This document shows positions 7,528 through 14,636 of a stretch of DNA of 16,691 nt, piece by piece. The stretch lies in the NCBI GenBank assembly GCA_964579675.1, contig CAZOIA010000124.1, forward strand, positions 1-16,691, read 5' to 3'. Source of the stretch: CAZOIA01 sp964579675 (GTDB lineage Bacteria > Planctomycetota > Phycisphaerae > UBA1845 > PWPN01). The position numbers and the translations under genes were made by a program. The stretch's first letter is position 1; each line of letters starts with the position of its first letter. The notes below the pieces were generated by a model that did no database searches, was not told the DNA's origin, and was given only the letters and a program-made list of their open reading frames with translations.

Positions 7528-8556
7528 ATGATTGGCGTAGGGCTTATCGGAGCCGGTTTCATCGGGCGCAACCATTTCAATCAGTACGAAAAGCTCACGG
7601 ACTGCTCAACCGTCGTGGCGCTGTGCGACAAGGAGCCTGACCGGCGGGCGGGCGACTGGTCCAACGTCGGCGGGAACGTGGGCGACATGCGGGGCACGCA
7701 GCGCGACCTCGGCGACATCAAGCCCTACGCCGACTGGCAAGAGCTGATCGCCGACGCCCAGGTCGATATGGTGGACATTTGCGTACCCACCTATCTGCAT
7801 CGGGAGATGGCGATCGAGGCGTTGAAAACGGGCAAGCACGTGTTGTGCGAGAAGCCGATGGCCCTGACCGTCGAGCAATGCGACGAGATGCTCGCCGCCG
7901 CCGCCCGCGCCGAAGGCAAGTTCATGATTGCCCAGTGTATCCGGTTCTGGCCGGAGTGCGTCTGGCTCAAGCAGGCGATAGACGACCGGCGCTGGGGCCC
8001 GCTCAACGCCCTGAACCTCAGGCGGCAGGCCAGCACGCCCGATTACTCGCTGAACGATTGGCTCCTCGATCCCGAACTGTCCGGGGGAGCGATCCTCGAT
8101 CTGCACGTACACGACGTGGATTGGGCGATCCATCTGCTGGGCAAGCCGAAAGCCGTGATCGCCCAGGCGTACCGGCGGCCCAACGGGGCATTCGATCGCG
8201 TGCACGCGCTGTGGGACTACGGCCCGGGGCGGGTGGTTCAGCTCGAAGGGTGCTGGGACATGCCGCCGGGGTTCGGGTTCAACATGGGTTTTTCCGCCCG
8301 CTTCGAGAACGCCGCCGTCGTCTTCGACCTGAGTTCGGGCAAGCCGCTCACGGTCTACACGCCGGACGGCGGGGCCGACACCCCCGAAATGCCCCCCAAC
8401 GACGGGTACTTCAACGAGATCGAGTACTTCCTCGGCTGCATCGAACGGAACGAAGACCCCAAGACGAGCACGCCCCGCGAAAGTCGCGACGCCGTTGCCA
8501 TCGCCCTGGCCGAGAAACAGAGCGCCCGAGCGGGGCAGTCGGTCAGCATTGAGTAG
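7528..8556 (+). CDS. Gfo/Idh/MocA family oxidoreductase (cytosolic)
   Basis: The 342-residue protein has no export signal and begins directly with the NAD(P)-binding strand and loop GLIGAGFIG (G8, G10, G13). The family motif CEKPMALT (EKP at 108-110) lies at the expected place, followed by the alpha/beta substrate domain with DLHVHDVDWAIHLLG, which carries the His region of the active site. The length is standard. The ATG at 7528 is preceded by GGAG at 7517-7520. It is a single gene here, with a hairpin upstream and a convergent phosphoesterase downstream, so no substrate can be inferred from neighbours. It may be a sugar or inositol dehydrogenase; it is only distantly similar to the exported family member at 1224-2600. 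Confidence 0.9.
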   Translation: MIGVGLIGAGFIGRNHFNQYEKLTDCSTVVALCDKEPDRRAGDWSNVGGNVGDMRGTQRDLGDIKPYADWQELIADAQVDMVDICVPTYLHREMAIEALKTGKHVLCEKPMALTVEQCDEMLAAAARAEGKFMIAQCIRFWPECVWLKQAIDDRRWGPLNALNLRRQASTPDYSLNDWLLDPELSGGAILDLHVHDVDWAIHLLGKPKAVIAQAYRRPNGAFDRVHALWDYGPGRVVQLEGCWDMPPGFGFNMGFSARFENAAVVFDLSSGKPLTVYTPDGGADTPEMPPNDGYFNEIEYFLGCIERNEDPKTSTPRESRDAVAIALAEKQSARAGQSVSIE

Positions 8557-8620
8557 CGACCTGCGCAGGGGAGCCCGGGATGCGTTCGTCGGGCGGTTGG
8601 ACCAGGGGGGCTCGGGTCCT

Positions 8621-8636
8621 GAAGCCTGGGGGCTTC
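8621..8636. terminator. Hairpin between convergent genes
   Basis: GAAGCC, loop TGGG, GGCTTC: a perfect 6-bp stem midway between the stops of the oxidoreductase (8556) and the convergent phosphoesterase (8652). Its position fits a bidirectional terminator, but no T-run follows on either strand, so it may be only a transcript-end hairpin. Confidence 0.4.
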
Positions 8637-8651
8637 CGCCCGGCCGGTACG

Positions 8652-11291
8652 TCAGAATGTCACGTCGATGGTCTCGCTCTCCTCTCCGGCGGCGGTGAGG
8701 TTCTGCAGTTTTTTCGTTTGCCCGGTATCCGGCTCGCTCACGATGACCGTGTACAGGCCGCCCTTGAACACCTGGGGGCGGAATGAGGTGCCCCGGATGC
8801 GGAGCGTGTAGACGACTTCGTCGTTTGCCTGGTCGATCACCTGCACGACCGGATCAGTCAGGCCGTGGACGTGCACCGTCGGTAGGAATGCCGCGGGCTT
8901 GCGGGCGTAGTTGTCGGTCTGTTTGATCGTGATGGGCCAGTCCGAGTACTGACCGCCCGTGCTCGGGTCGGTGGGATCGGCGTAACGGGGCCAGCATTCA
9001 ATCGTGATCCTCCGCTGATTCCGGTCGAACTTCACGATGCCGTAGCCCGTCGCGCGGTCGTGAAGGGCGGTGGGCTCGCGCCCGGAAACAGCCGGATTCG
9101 ATACGGCGTGGACGGTCATGTAGTTGCCGAATCCGTCCCGGTAATCACCCGTGTATCCCGGCGAGCCGGGTCTGCGGTTGAGCCCAGGCGTCGGCGGGAA
9201 CCAGCGTCGGGGCCAGACGTTCGCCACGGCGGGGACGCACAGGGCGAAGCCGGCATCGTGCCAGTCTTCGATGCCGTACTGGATCGTGCTGCCCAGGTGC
9301 TGGTCACCGGCGATATGGAACGCGAAGCCGCGACGCATCTCGCGCAGCGCGTTGTTGCGAGCGGTTTGAGGCCAGCCGTTGGAGTCGGCGTCGGCAACAC
9401 GCACGTCACCCTCCGGGTAGCTGCCCGCGTCCGGGATTATCAACCTCGGCACGACCGCGTCCGTGTCGGCGGGTTTGGGCAGGGTCGCAACGTTTGCGAA
9501 TATGGTCTGCGACAGCACCACCTTCATCCACGCACCCCGGCTCCAGTCGGCCGACCACTCGCGCAGGAAAGTGAGCTGCCGGTCACCAAGCAGCTTCGCC
9601 CCGGGCACGTCGGCCCGAGTTGCGGGGTCGAAGTCGGGGTTCTGGAACCAGCCGTTGACGACCTTGCCCTCGGGTACCATGACCGTGGGGGACGACTTGA
9701 ACTTGCGGTCCTCGATGATAGCGAAGCTGACCCCGCCGTAGTCCATCGCGCAGTAGTACACGCCGATCCCCTGCTCCACCGGCGTCGGGTCGTATGGATC
9801 GGGCAGATGGCTGGTCTGGGTGCGCTCGACCATCCTGACCCACTCGGGGGGCATCTTGTAGCCGCCGCTGTCCTGCCCCTCCATGCCCTCGCCCCTGGCG
9901 GCTCGGCCGCCGGCGCCCCAGAGGTTGCCGTGGTAGACGTCGTGGTCGTCCGGCAGGCAGACGCAAGGCCGATCGCGACATAGATCGCCGAACGCCCAGC
10001 CCCACAAGTACCATTTGCGCAGATAATCCAGGCAGGAGTTCTCCAGCGGCCGCCGCTGCACGCCGTAGCCCGCTACCCGCTCGTAAATCTGGTCGCCGGT
10101 GAAGACCAGCACGTCCGGATTGTGGGCTTTGACGTGCTTGACGATGTCGGCATTGGGCCAGCCAAGGTCGTTGTTGCCGGTGAAGGCGGCCACGACGATC
10201 GTTTCCTTATTGACCGGATTGCGGCGGATCGTGCCGCCCCAGTAGCAATCCTTAGGCTTGCCGCCGGATTGAATCAGCGCGTAGGCCAGCCGGTAAGGCG
10301 TGTCGCGCGAATCGTCCCATCTTTCGATGCGGAAGGTGGCGGTGCGGGATAGCTTGTCAATCCCCGCCTCACCGATTGTGTTCCAGGCGTCACTGTTCTG
10401 TTCGCGGATTTGCAGGCGGACGGATTTCGAGTCGCTCTCGCCCATGGGCGGCATCTGGGCGGTCATCTTCAGAACGCCCCGGCTGAGCGTATACTGGGCG
10501 AAAAGGATCGGCCCAAACGTCTGGTCATCATGGACGTTGATCTTGCTGCCGGATACCCTCCACTCGGCGAACCAGAACCGCACATTGCCCTTCTTACCCT
10601 GCGTGCCTGGCGCCGAGTGGCAGACCAGGGCGAGGTTACCGTACAGGTTCCCGCCGGGAACAGTGTGGCTGGTATTCCCAAGCCGTTCGCCGGTCTTCGC
10701 GTCGTGGGCCGTCAGGCTGAGCTTGTAGCTCTCACCGGCGGGCTCGGCCAGGAGACGAAGCTCCAAGTTCTCAAGCGGAATGGCGTCCGCCCCCGGCGAT
10801 TCACCCTTGCCCACATTGCCGATGAAGAGTTCCCCGGTCGTGGTGATCCCGGCATTCATCCCTGTAGCCGGAATGACCTCCTGGTTGTGGCGCTCGCCGA
10901 AGCGTCCCTTGGCGCCGATGCGAAACCCGACCCAGCTTTCACGGAATCCTGAACGATGGCTATCAAGACATCCAAGGCGAACACTCATGCGAAGGTTGCC
11001 TTCTTGCTTTCCCAGCGTTCGAGTCAGGAGGTGGACGTTGCGGTCGGGCCCGCTGACCACACATTCCAGCCGGCCGCGGGCGAGCCGCCAGTCCTGCAGC
11101 CGGTTTGCCCAGTACTCCGGGCCCACCCAGACCCGTTCCGTTTGCGTCGGGAAGTTGCTGGCGAACTCCTCCGCTTCGGTAACGCCGGCGGTTGTCCCTG
11201 TGGCCACCAGAGCCCCAAGCGCCACCAGCGCAACACCGACCGGCGAGGGCAGGTTTCGCTCCGCTCGACCGTGCTTTACCTGGTTTGTCAT
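8652..11291 (-). CDS. Secreted PhoD-like metallophosphoesterase with N-terminal jelly-roll-like domain
   Basis: The 879-residue protein has a general secretory signal (hydrophobic residues about 17-37, no twin Arg). Residues about 50-250 look like a beta-rich lectin or DUF1080-type domain (WANRLQDWRLARGRLECVVS, NVRFWFAEWRVSG). From about 360 onward it fits the PhoD-like phosphatases: VLVFTGDQIYE (399-404), LPDDHDVYHGN (metal-binding DDHD at 448-451), LGDRQLTFL (568-576), HIAGDQHLG (659-667). PhoD enzymes are metal-dependent phosphodiesterases/monoesterases acting outside the cytoplasm. TTCCT at 11299-11303 is the complement of an AGGAA ribosome site seven bases before the ATG. The length exceeds classical PhoD (about 550) because of the N-terminal domain and a C-terminal beta-domain. 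Substrate is unknown; phosphate scavenging or polymer-bound phosphoester cleavage is plausible. Confidence 0.85.
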   Translation of the reverse strand: MTNQVKHGRAERNLPSPVGVALVALGALVATGTTAGVTEAEEFASNFPTQTERVWVGPEYWANRLQDWRLARGRLECVVSGPDRNVHLLTRTLGKQEGNLRMSVRLGCLDSHRSGFRESWVGFRIGAKGRFGERHNQEVIPATGMNAGITTTGELFIGNVGKGESPGADAIPLENLELRLLAEPAGESYKLSLTAHDAKTGERLGNTSHTVPGGNLYGNLALVCHSAPGTQGKKGNVRFWFAEWRVSGSKINVHDDQTFGPILFAQYTLSRGVLKMTAQMPPMGESDSKSVRLQIREQNSDAWNTIGEAGIDKLSRTATFRIERWDDSRDTPYRLAYALIQSGGKPKDCYWGGTIRRNPVNKETIVVAAFTGNNDLGWPNADIVKHVKAHNPDVLVFTGDQIYERVAGYGVQRRPLENSCLDYLRKWYLWGWAFGDLCRDRPCVCLPDDHDVYHGNLWGAGGRAARGEGMEGQDSGGYKMPPEWVRMVERTQTSHLPDPYDPTPVEQGIGVYYCAMDYGGVSFAIIEDRKFKSSPTVMVPEGKVVNGWFQNPDFDPATRADVPGAKLLGDRQLTFLREWSADWSRGAWMKVVLSQTIFANVATLPKPADTDAVVPRLIIPDAGSYPEGDVRVADADSNGWPQTARNNALREMRRGFAFHIAGDQHLGSTIQYGIEDWHDAGFALCVPAVANVWPRRWFPPTPGLNRRPGSPGYTGDYRDGFGNYMTVHAVSNPAVSGREPTALHDRATGYGIVKFDRNQRRITIECWPRYADPTDPSTGGQYSDWPITIKQTDNYARKPAAFLPTVHVHGLTDPVVQVIDQANDEVVYTLRIRGTSFRPQVFKGGLYTVIVSEPDTGQTKKLQNLTAAGEESETIDVTF

Positions 11292-11553
11292 GCTTCGATT
11301 CCTGGAATCTTATTCTGTTCGAAACCCTTCATTTCTTCTTTTTTGCTCGGGCGCACAGTGCCCTCGTCCCCGCCGCCGCGGCGACGGGTCACCGGTTTCC
11401 GCAAGCCAGGGAAACAGGACAGCCTCCAAACCCTTCGCCGCGCGCGTATGGTCCGGTCGGTCCGCCGGGTTGTCAAGCCGGTTGGGGCCTGTGAGCTTGA
11501 AAGGAATGCATGACACTCTCGGCGGCTTGTTGGAAGGCGCCATCCCCGGGTGT

Positions 11554-11616
11554 TTCCGAACCGCGCCCGTGAGGAAGCGGACACCGAGTCCGAACCGCGC
11601 CCGTAAGGAAGCGGCC
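11554..11616 (+). repeat. REP-like doublet R1, left of RAYT
   Basis: Two 29-base units (11554-11582 and 11588-11616) are separated by accga, giving a 34-base period. The unit core is ccgcgcccgtaaggaagcgg, with G replacing the first A of taagg in the first copy. Full units begin GTCCG and end CGGAC, so the ends pair, with an inner CC/GG pair. The same doublet with the same period and spacer recurs at 12301-12363 on the other side of the RAYT gene. Confidence 0.85.
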
Positions 11617-11636
11617 CTGGCGCATCCGCAGATACT

Positions 11637-11659
11637 CCCCTCCCTGACGGTCGGGGTTC
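11637..11659 (+). repeat. Short repeat R2, left copy
   Basis: These 23 bases are identical to 12386-12408; the middle reads ccctgacggtcgggg, a near-perfect palindrome (CCCTGAC/GTCGGGG). The repeat lies 20 bases after the R1 doublet; the right-hand copy lies 22 bases after its doublet. Confidence 0.8.
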
Positions 11660-11683
11660 AGAAAGACAACGCCCGGCAGCGCA

Positions 11684-11712
11684 GTCCGAACCGCGCCCGT
11701 AAGGAAGCGGAC
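11684..11712 (+). repeat. REP-like unit R1, single copy next to the RAYT stop
   Basis: A full R1 unit starting GTCCG and ending CGGAC, in the same orientation as the other four units, ends 10 bases before the stop codon of the minus-strand RAYT gene. A repeat this close to the gene is typical of RAYT loci. Confidence 0.85.
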
Positions 11713-11722
11713 CAATCGCCCG

Positions 11723-12244
11723 TTACCGTGCCACATCCTGGGCATCGAGCACGTACGCACACGCATCCCGGATTCCGTCGAGATCCCAGAGGTACTTCGT
11801 GCTCCCGTGTCGGGACCATATTCTGGCGTCGGGGGCAGCGAGACCGAGTTCACGCAGTCGCCGCGTCGCGTAGGCTTTCAGCGTGGTCATGATCTGCTCG
11901 GGCTCTTGCATGCCGGACATGACGATGTGGACGTGATTGGAACGGACACTGACGGCGTGGATCTCCCATTCCCGATGTTGACAGGTCTCGGTGATGGCCA
12001 GCAGAACAGCGTCTCGGCGGGTGGGCGTGAGCTCAGCGACGTGGCTCCGGCTCCCTGCAGCGTAGGCGTCCTTTCGCTTCGGATTGGCCGGCAGCAGCGG
12101 TGTGCCGGGGATGTTATGCCGATTATCGACGGTCCCCCGCTCGTCGCCAGGCAGCCAAGTGGCATACGTTCTGAACGTGATCAGGTACGCCAGCGGCGTA
12201 TCCCGGCCGTGCTGATACCGTTGTGAACGCGATGAAGTTGCCAC
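11723..12244 (-). CDS. REP-associated tyrosine transposase (RAYT, IS200/IS605-like Y1 family)
   Basis: The 173-residue protein carries the HUH motif HVH at 104-106 (SNHVHIVMS) and the catalytic Tyr in LKAYATRRL (Tyr125), followed by the conserved WSRHGSTKYLWD segment. This is the Y1 transposase fold that cuts single-stranded DNA; RAYTs act on REP palindromes rather than on a mobile copy of their own gene. The start is GTG at 12244, with AGGT (complement of 12251-12254) six bases upstream. No ATG lies close by in frame. Repeats of the R1 family lie on both sides in the same orientation, exactly the setting expected for a domesticated RAYT with its REP substrate. There is no sign of frameshift, so it is probably active or recently active. 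Confidence 0.9.
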   Translation of the reverse strand: MATSSRSQRYQHGRDTPLAYLITFRTYATWLPGDERGTVDNRHNIPGTPLLPANPKRKDAYAAGSRSHVAELTPTRRDAVLLAITETCQHREWEIHAVSVRSNHVHIVMSGMQEPEQIMTTLKAYATRRLRELGLAAPDARIWSRHGSTKYLWDLDGIRDACAYVLDAQDVAR

Positions 12245-12300
12245 GCGTGCACCTGCCTATACCCTACCGCCACCCGCGAGAGTCGGCAAACCGACTGCCA

Positions 12301-12363
12301 ATACGTACCCCGCCCGTAAGGAAGCGGACACCGAGTCCGAACCGCGCCCGTGAGGAAGCGGAC
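12301..12363 (+). repeat. REP-like doublet R1, right of RAYT
   Basis: Units 12301-12329 and 12335-12363 have the same 34-base period and accga spacer as the left doublet. The first unit is diverged at its left end (atacgtacccc instead of gtccgaaccgc), while the second is complete with GTCCG and CGGAC ends. The order of the taagg and tgagg variants is reversed compared with the left doublet. Confidence 0.85.
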
Positions 12364-12385
12364 TGCCGGGTACGAGCCTGTCGGT

Positions 12386-12408
12386 CCCCTCCCTGACGGT
12401 CGGGGTTC
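12386..12408 (+). repeat. Short repeat R2, right copy
   Basis: It is identical over 23 bases to 11637-11659 and lies 22 bases after the right R1 doublet. The sequences between R1 and R2 differ on the two sides, although the order and distance are kept. Confidence 0.8.
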
Positions 12409-12420
12409 GGAAAAGCGATG

Positions 12421-12466
12421 TGCCCTCCCCTTCTCCGCCCGAAGGTCTCCGCCGGGACTGTCATGC
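12421..12466 (+). repeat. Dispersed short repeat R3, copy 2
   Basis: It matches positions 4-49 of the window, with only two differences in the 31-base core (12436-12466). It closes the right-hand repeat block; the left block has no R3. Confidence 0.6.
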
Positions 12467-12495
12467 CCCTGCTTGACGGTGGGACCGGCGCCGTC

Positions 12496-12532
12496 AGTCC
12501 GGTGGAGCCGGGAAGAAGCGTCCGCCGGAACT
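12496..12532 (-). repeat. Hairpin just after the radical SAM gene
   Basis: AGTCCGGTGG (12496-12505) pairs with CCGCCGGAACT (12522-12532) with one G-T pair and a bulged A; the loop is 16 bases. It begins 11 bases past the stop codon of the minus-strand gene and so may end or stabilise its transcript. No T-run follows. The two arms are those of the hairpin at 7441-7463 in swapped order. Confidence 0.45.
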
Positions 12533-12543
12533 GCAGACTACCC

Positions 12544-13692
12544 TCAAAGCACACAGTTGCAGCGACCGATGTTGGCCGTAAGCCCCAGCGCGTCGAACAC
12601 TGCTTTCTCCTCCAGGCAGAGGGCGATGGGCAGGCCGGGTCTATGCCTTCGAATCGTATCAACCAGGTGTCTATAGATACCGATACGCTGCGGCAACGCA
12701 AACCGGTCCCGACCATCGGCGCATTTCTCTGTTGCCCTCGCCAGGTTGCGGGAGATCGCGTTCGCCGCCCCCAGCTTGAGTTCCATGAGTTGTCGAGCAG
12801 ACCGATAGATACAGACCCCGCCAAGAGTGATCCGTTGCAGAGGCACATCGTCGAGCACCCGCCTCAGGAATCGCGAGTAGACCGCGCGCCAATCAGGCAC
12901 GGGGATGACGGGCATGACCACGGCCCGCAGCGGGTATCCGGACCGGGCACATTTCCGCATGGCATCGATTCTCTCGGAGACCGGCGGACTGTTTGACTCA
13001 AATGCCTCATGTACCTCCGGCGCGTTGAGTGTCCAGGAAAGAATCGTGTGCCCGCGGTGATCCAGGTCGAGCAGGTTATCGACTTCTGCGCTCTTGGTCA
13101 GCACGATCAGTCGGGCCTTGCGATGGCTTGCGAAGAACGGGACGAGCGTCCGGGAATAGCCCGTCAATGGGTCCAGCGCCATCCCGTCCTGGAGCTTACC
13201 CAGATAAAACGCGAGTGGCGAATCTGCTCGTGATGCCGCCCGGTCGATCTGGTGGAGCATCTCTGAGAGATTCAGGAAAACCTTGACCGTTGGAGAGAAT
13301 CTGACGCCGGGCGTCCCGGCCAGATAGCAGTACTGGCAATCATAGGGACAGAAGCCGTACGGCGAAAAATGCCAGTAGTTGGGACAAGTATTGCCCTGCT
13401 CCTGGCTATGCCGAACCGCGCTTCGGTGCTCTGAGAAAACGAGGGTCTGCTTGCCGCGGTAGTGCAGCGCGACAGGATCCGAAGTCCCCAAGTCGATCCG
13501 GTTGTGCGGAAGGTCCGGGCATTCAACCACCTCTGCTTCGGGATACACCGCACAAATTCGCCCCACCAGATTGCGCCGTTGCCGGGTGGCCAGGCTGCCT
13601 TTGGCCAGAACGATCCTCTTGGGAGCGAACAAGCAGACACGCCTGGGTTGGTAGCACGTTTGCGGCTCGTCCAGCAGACATGGCTGGTACAT
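12544..13692 (-). CDS. Spore photoproduct lyase-like radical SAM protein
   Basis: The 382-residue protein has the SAM-radical cluster motif FCPYDCQYCYLAGT (Cys115, Cys119, Cys122; CX3CX2C) and the C-terminal segment ALCLEEKAVFDALGL with a final GRCNC, both typical of the spore photoproduct lyase family. SplB uses a radical to reverse thymine dimers of the spore type. The Tyr residues flanking the last cluster Cys (121, 123) match those of SplB, but no Cys occurs between residues 123 and 247, so the hydrogen-donor Cys141 of Bacillus SplB is missing; its place falls near Gly165-Lys166. No sporulation gene is nearby. A relative with another DNA-repair or modification role is likely. GGAGG (complement of 13700-13704) lies seven bases before the ATG. 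Confidence 0.82.
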   Translation of the reverse strand: MYQPCLLDEPQTCYQPRRVCLFAPKRIVLAKGSLATRQRRNLVGRICAVYPEAEVVECPDLPHNRIDLGTSDPVALHYRGKQTLVFSEHRSAVRHSQEQGNTCPNYWHFSPYGFCPYDCQYCYLAGTPGVRFSPTVKVFLNLSEMLHQIDRAASRADSPLAFYLGKLQDGMALDPLTGYSRTLVPFFASHRKARLIVLTKSAEVDNLLDLDHRGHTILSWTLNAPEVHEAFESNSPPVSERIDAMRKCARSGYPLRAVVMPVIPVPDWRAVYSRFLRRVLDDVPLQRITLGGVCIYRSARQLMELKLGAANAISRNLARATEKCADGRDRFALPQRIGIYRHLVDTIRRHRPGLPIALCLEEKAVFDALGLTANIGRCNCVL

Positions 13693-13732
13693 GATCAGGC
13701 CTCCGTCAAGCCAGTCAGGCTACGCGCGGATC

Positions 13733-13741
13733 GGCCCCGGA
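13733..13741. repeat. Target site duplication, left
   Basis: ggccccgga directly abuts the left end of the IS and is repeated exactly at 16060-16068. Nine bases is the usual duplication made by IS1-family insertion. Confidence 0.92.
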
Positions 13742-13759
13742 GGTAGTGGGTCAGTTTGA
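13742..13759 (+). repeat. Left terminal inverted repeat (IRL) of the IS
   Basis: ggtagtgggtcagtttga is the exact reverse complement of 16042-16059. It contains the last two sense codons and the TGA of the transposase gene. Confidence 0.93.
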
Positions 13760-14590
13760 TTCGGCGGTTTTGAGCAGCCCAGCAAGCTCGTCAATCCCCC
13801 ACTGGTGATCGGCTAGGGCGGCGGCTTGGGCCGGCGTCTGCCTTAAAGTCTGGTGCTTCCGGCAGAAGTTGTAGTACATGAAGTGTAGAGCCACCGCGTG
13901 TTCCAGGTTCTCAAGCTTCTTGGAGAACGCATTGGTCAAACGGGTAAAGCGCCTCATCGACATCCGCATTGTGAGGTTCTGGCGCTCCACGTAGGACGTA
14001 CTAACGTGTTCCGGGTCGGGGTCGCCGCTGATAGCCCGCTTATGGCAGCCGGTGCACACCGGGGGGCTGTAACGGTGCCCGGGGTCCCGCTTTGCGGCGT
14101 ACTGCTTCACGATCTGGGCAAAGTCGATTTCATCGCCGAAAGCCTTCTGAACAGCGTCCACGTAGGTACTGAGCCCATCGGTACTCAGTTGGGTCCGGTC
14201 GGCCAGCCGGTCAGCCAAGTCGAACATGAAGTCCCGAGCCGTGTCCGCATCCCGAAGCCCCACAATCCAGGTGGCAACTAGCTTGGTGTCCGCGTCGATG
14301 GCCGTCCAGGTCCAGACATCCCCGACGCCCTCTTGCCCCTGTAGTTGGGCCGGGACGTTGGCCTGTTTACAGTAGCAGAATGACCAGATTTCGTCAGTCT
14401 GAATGTGCTCGCAGGTCAGCCCCCGGACGTGCTCATCGTGGTAAGCCTGGCAAGCCGCCCCGAGATCCCGAAGCAGCTTGACGACCGTGTTCTTGGCCAC
14501 GCCGGTCATCCGGACGGTCGCCCGGATGCTGTTGCCCTCGACCAGGGCCGACGCCACCCGGACCCGCTGTTGTCGTGATAGCCTGTTCAT
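13751..14590 (-). CDS. IS1-family-like DDE transposase
   Basis: The 279-residue protein has an N-terminal helix-turn-helix region (LVEGNSIRATVRMTGVAKNT, about 17-36) and a DDE core: Asp66 in QTDEIWSF, Asp138 in STDGLSTYVDA, and Glu202 in YVERQN. A Cys pair (CTGC, 179-182) and the basic stretch MRMSMRRFTRLT are also seen in such proteins. I recall this type as annotated IS1 family, although it is a single unbroken frame rather than the insAB' frameshift of classical IS1. I chose the ATG at 14590 rather than an upstream TTG, because the -10 hexamer occupies 14599-14604. No Shine-Dalgarno sequence is present. The stop codon lies within the left inverted repeat. Confidence 0.92.
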   Translation of the reverse strand: MNRLSRQQRVRVASALVEGNSIRATVRMTGVAKNTVVKLLRDLGAACQAYHDEHVRGLTCEHIQTDEIWSFCYCKQANVPAQLQGQEGVGDVWTWTAIDADTKLVATWIVGLRDADTARDFMFDLADRLADRTQLSTDGLSTYVDAVQKAFGDEIDFAQIVKQYAAKRDPGHRYSPPVCTGCHKRAISGDPDPEHVSTSYVERQNLTMRMSMRRFTRLTNAFSKKLENLEHAVALHFMYYNFCRKHQTLRQTPAQAAALADHQWGIDELAGLLKTAESN

Positions 14591-14598
14591 ACTGAGCA

Positions 14599-14627
14599 AT
14601 TATACTTGAGCGCGCAAGCATTGTCAA
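14599..14627 (-). promoter_or_regulatory. Consensus sigma-70 promoter of the transposase
   Basis: Reading the minus strand: TTGACA (complement of 14622-14627), a 17-base spacer, TATAAT (complement of 14599-14604). Both hexamers and the spacer are ideal. The expected start site is about 14592, only 2 nt before the ATG at 14590, so the mRNA is predicted to be essentially leaderless. Confidence 0.8.
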
Positions 14628-14636
14628 GCAGTATTT

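Larger units (their letters stand above)
11292..11722. other. Intergenic region with short repeats
   Basis: This region of 431 bases holds the upstream region of the phosphoesterase, a 20-bp quasi-palindrome at 11369-11388 (one mismatched pair, centre ccgcgg), a TCAAGC/GCTTGA inverted pair at 11473-11500, and the left repeat block of the RAYT locus (11554-11712). No credible gene is seen. The phosphoesterase promoter is not clear; TAAGAT on the minus strand at 11307-11312 is a weak -10 candidate. Confidence 0.5.
12245..12543. other. Intergenic region with right repeat block
   Basis: This non-coding DNA between the RAYT start and the radical SAM stop holds repeats R1 (two units), R2 and R3 in order, then a hairpin at 12496-12532. 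A minus-strand frame running through it is broken by repeat sequence and has no recognisable protein features. Confidence 0.6.

Noticed and set aside
7779..8552. 257-codon plus-strand frame inside the cytosolic oxidoreductase gene
   Set aside because: It is a frame-shifted, Arg-rich shadow; the overlapping frame has the complete Gfo/Idh/MocA motifs.
11369..11388. Terminator at the quasi-palindrome upstream of the phosphoesterase
   Set aside because: It has no proper loop and no T-run on either strand; kept only as a structural note.
11554..12363. CRISPR array
   Set aside because: The R1 units are separated by only five identical bases and occur as doublets; there are no unique spacers and no cas genes.
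12264..12848. Minus-strand frame of 194 codons across the right repeat block
   Set aside because: It runs through the R1, R2 and R3 repeats and then out of frame over the radical SAM gene; no protein features.
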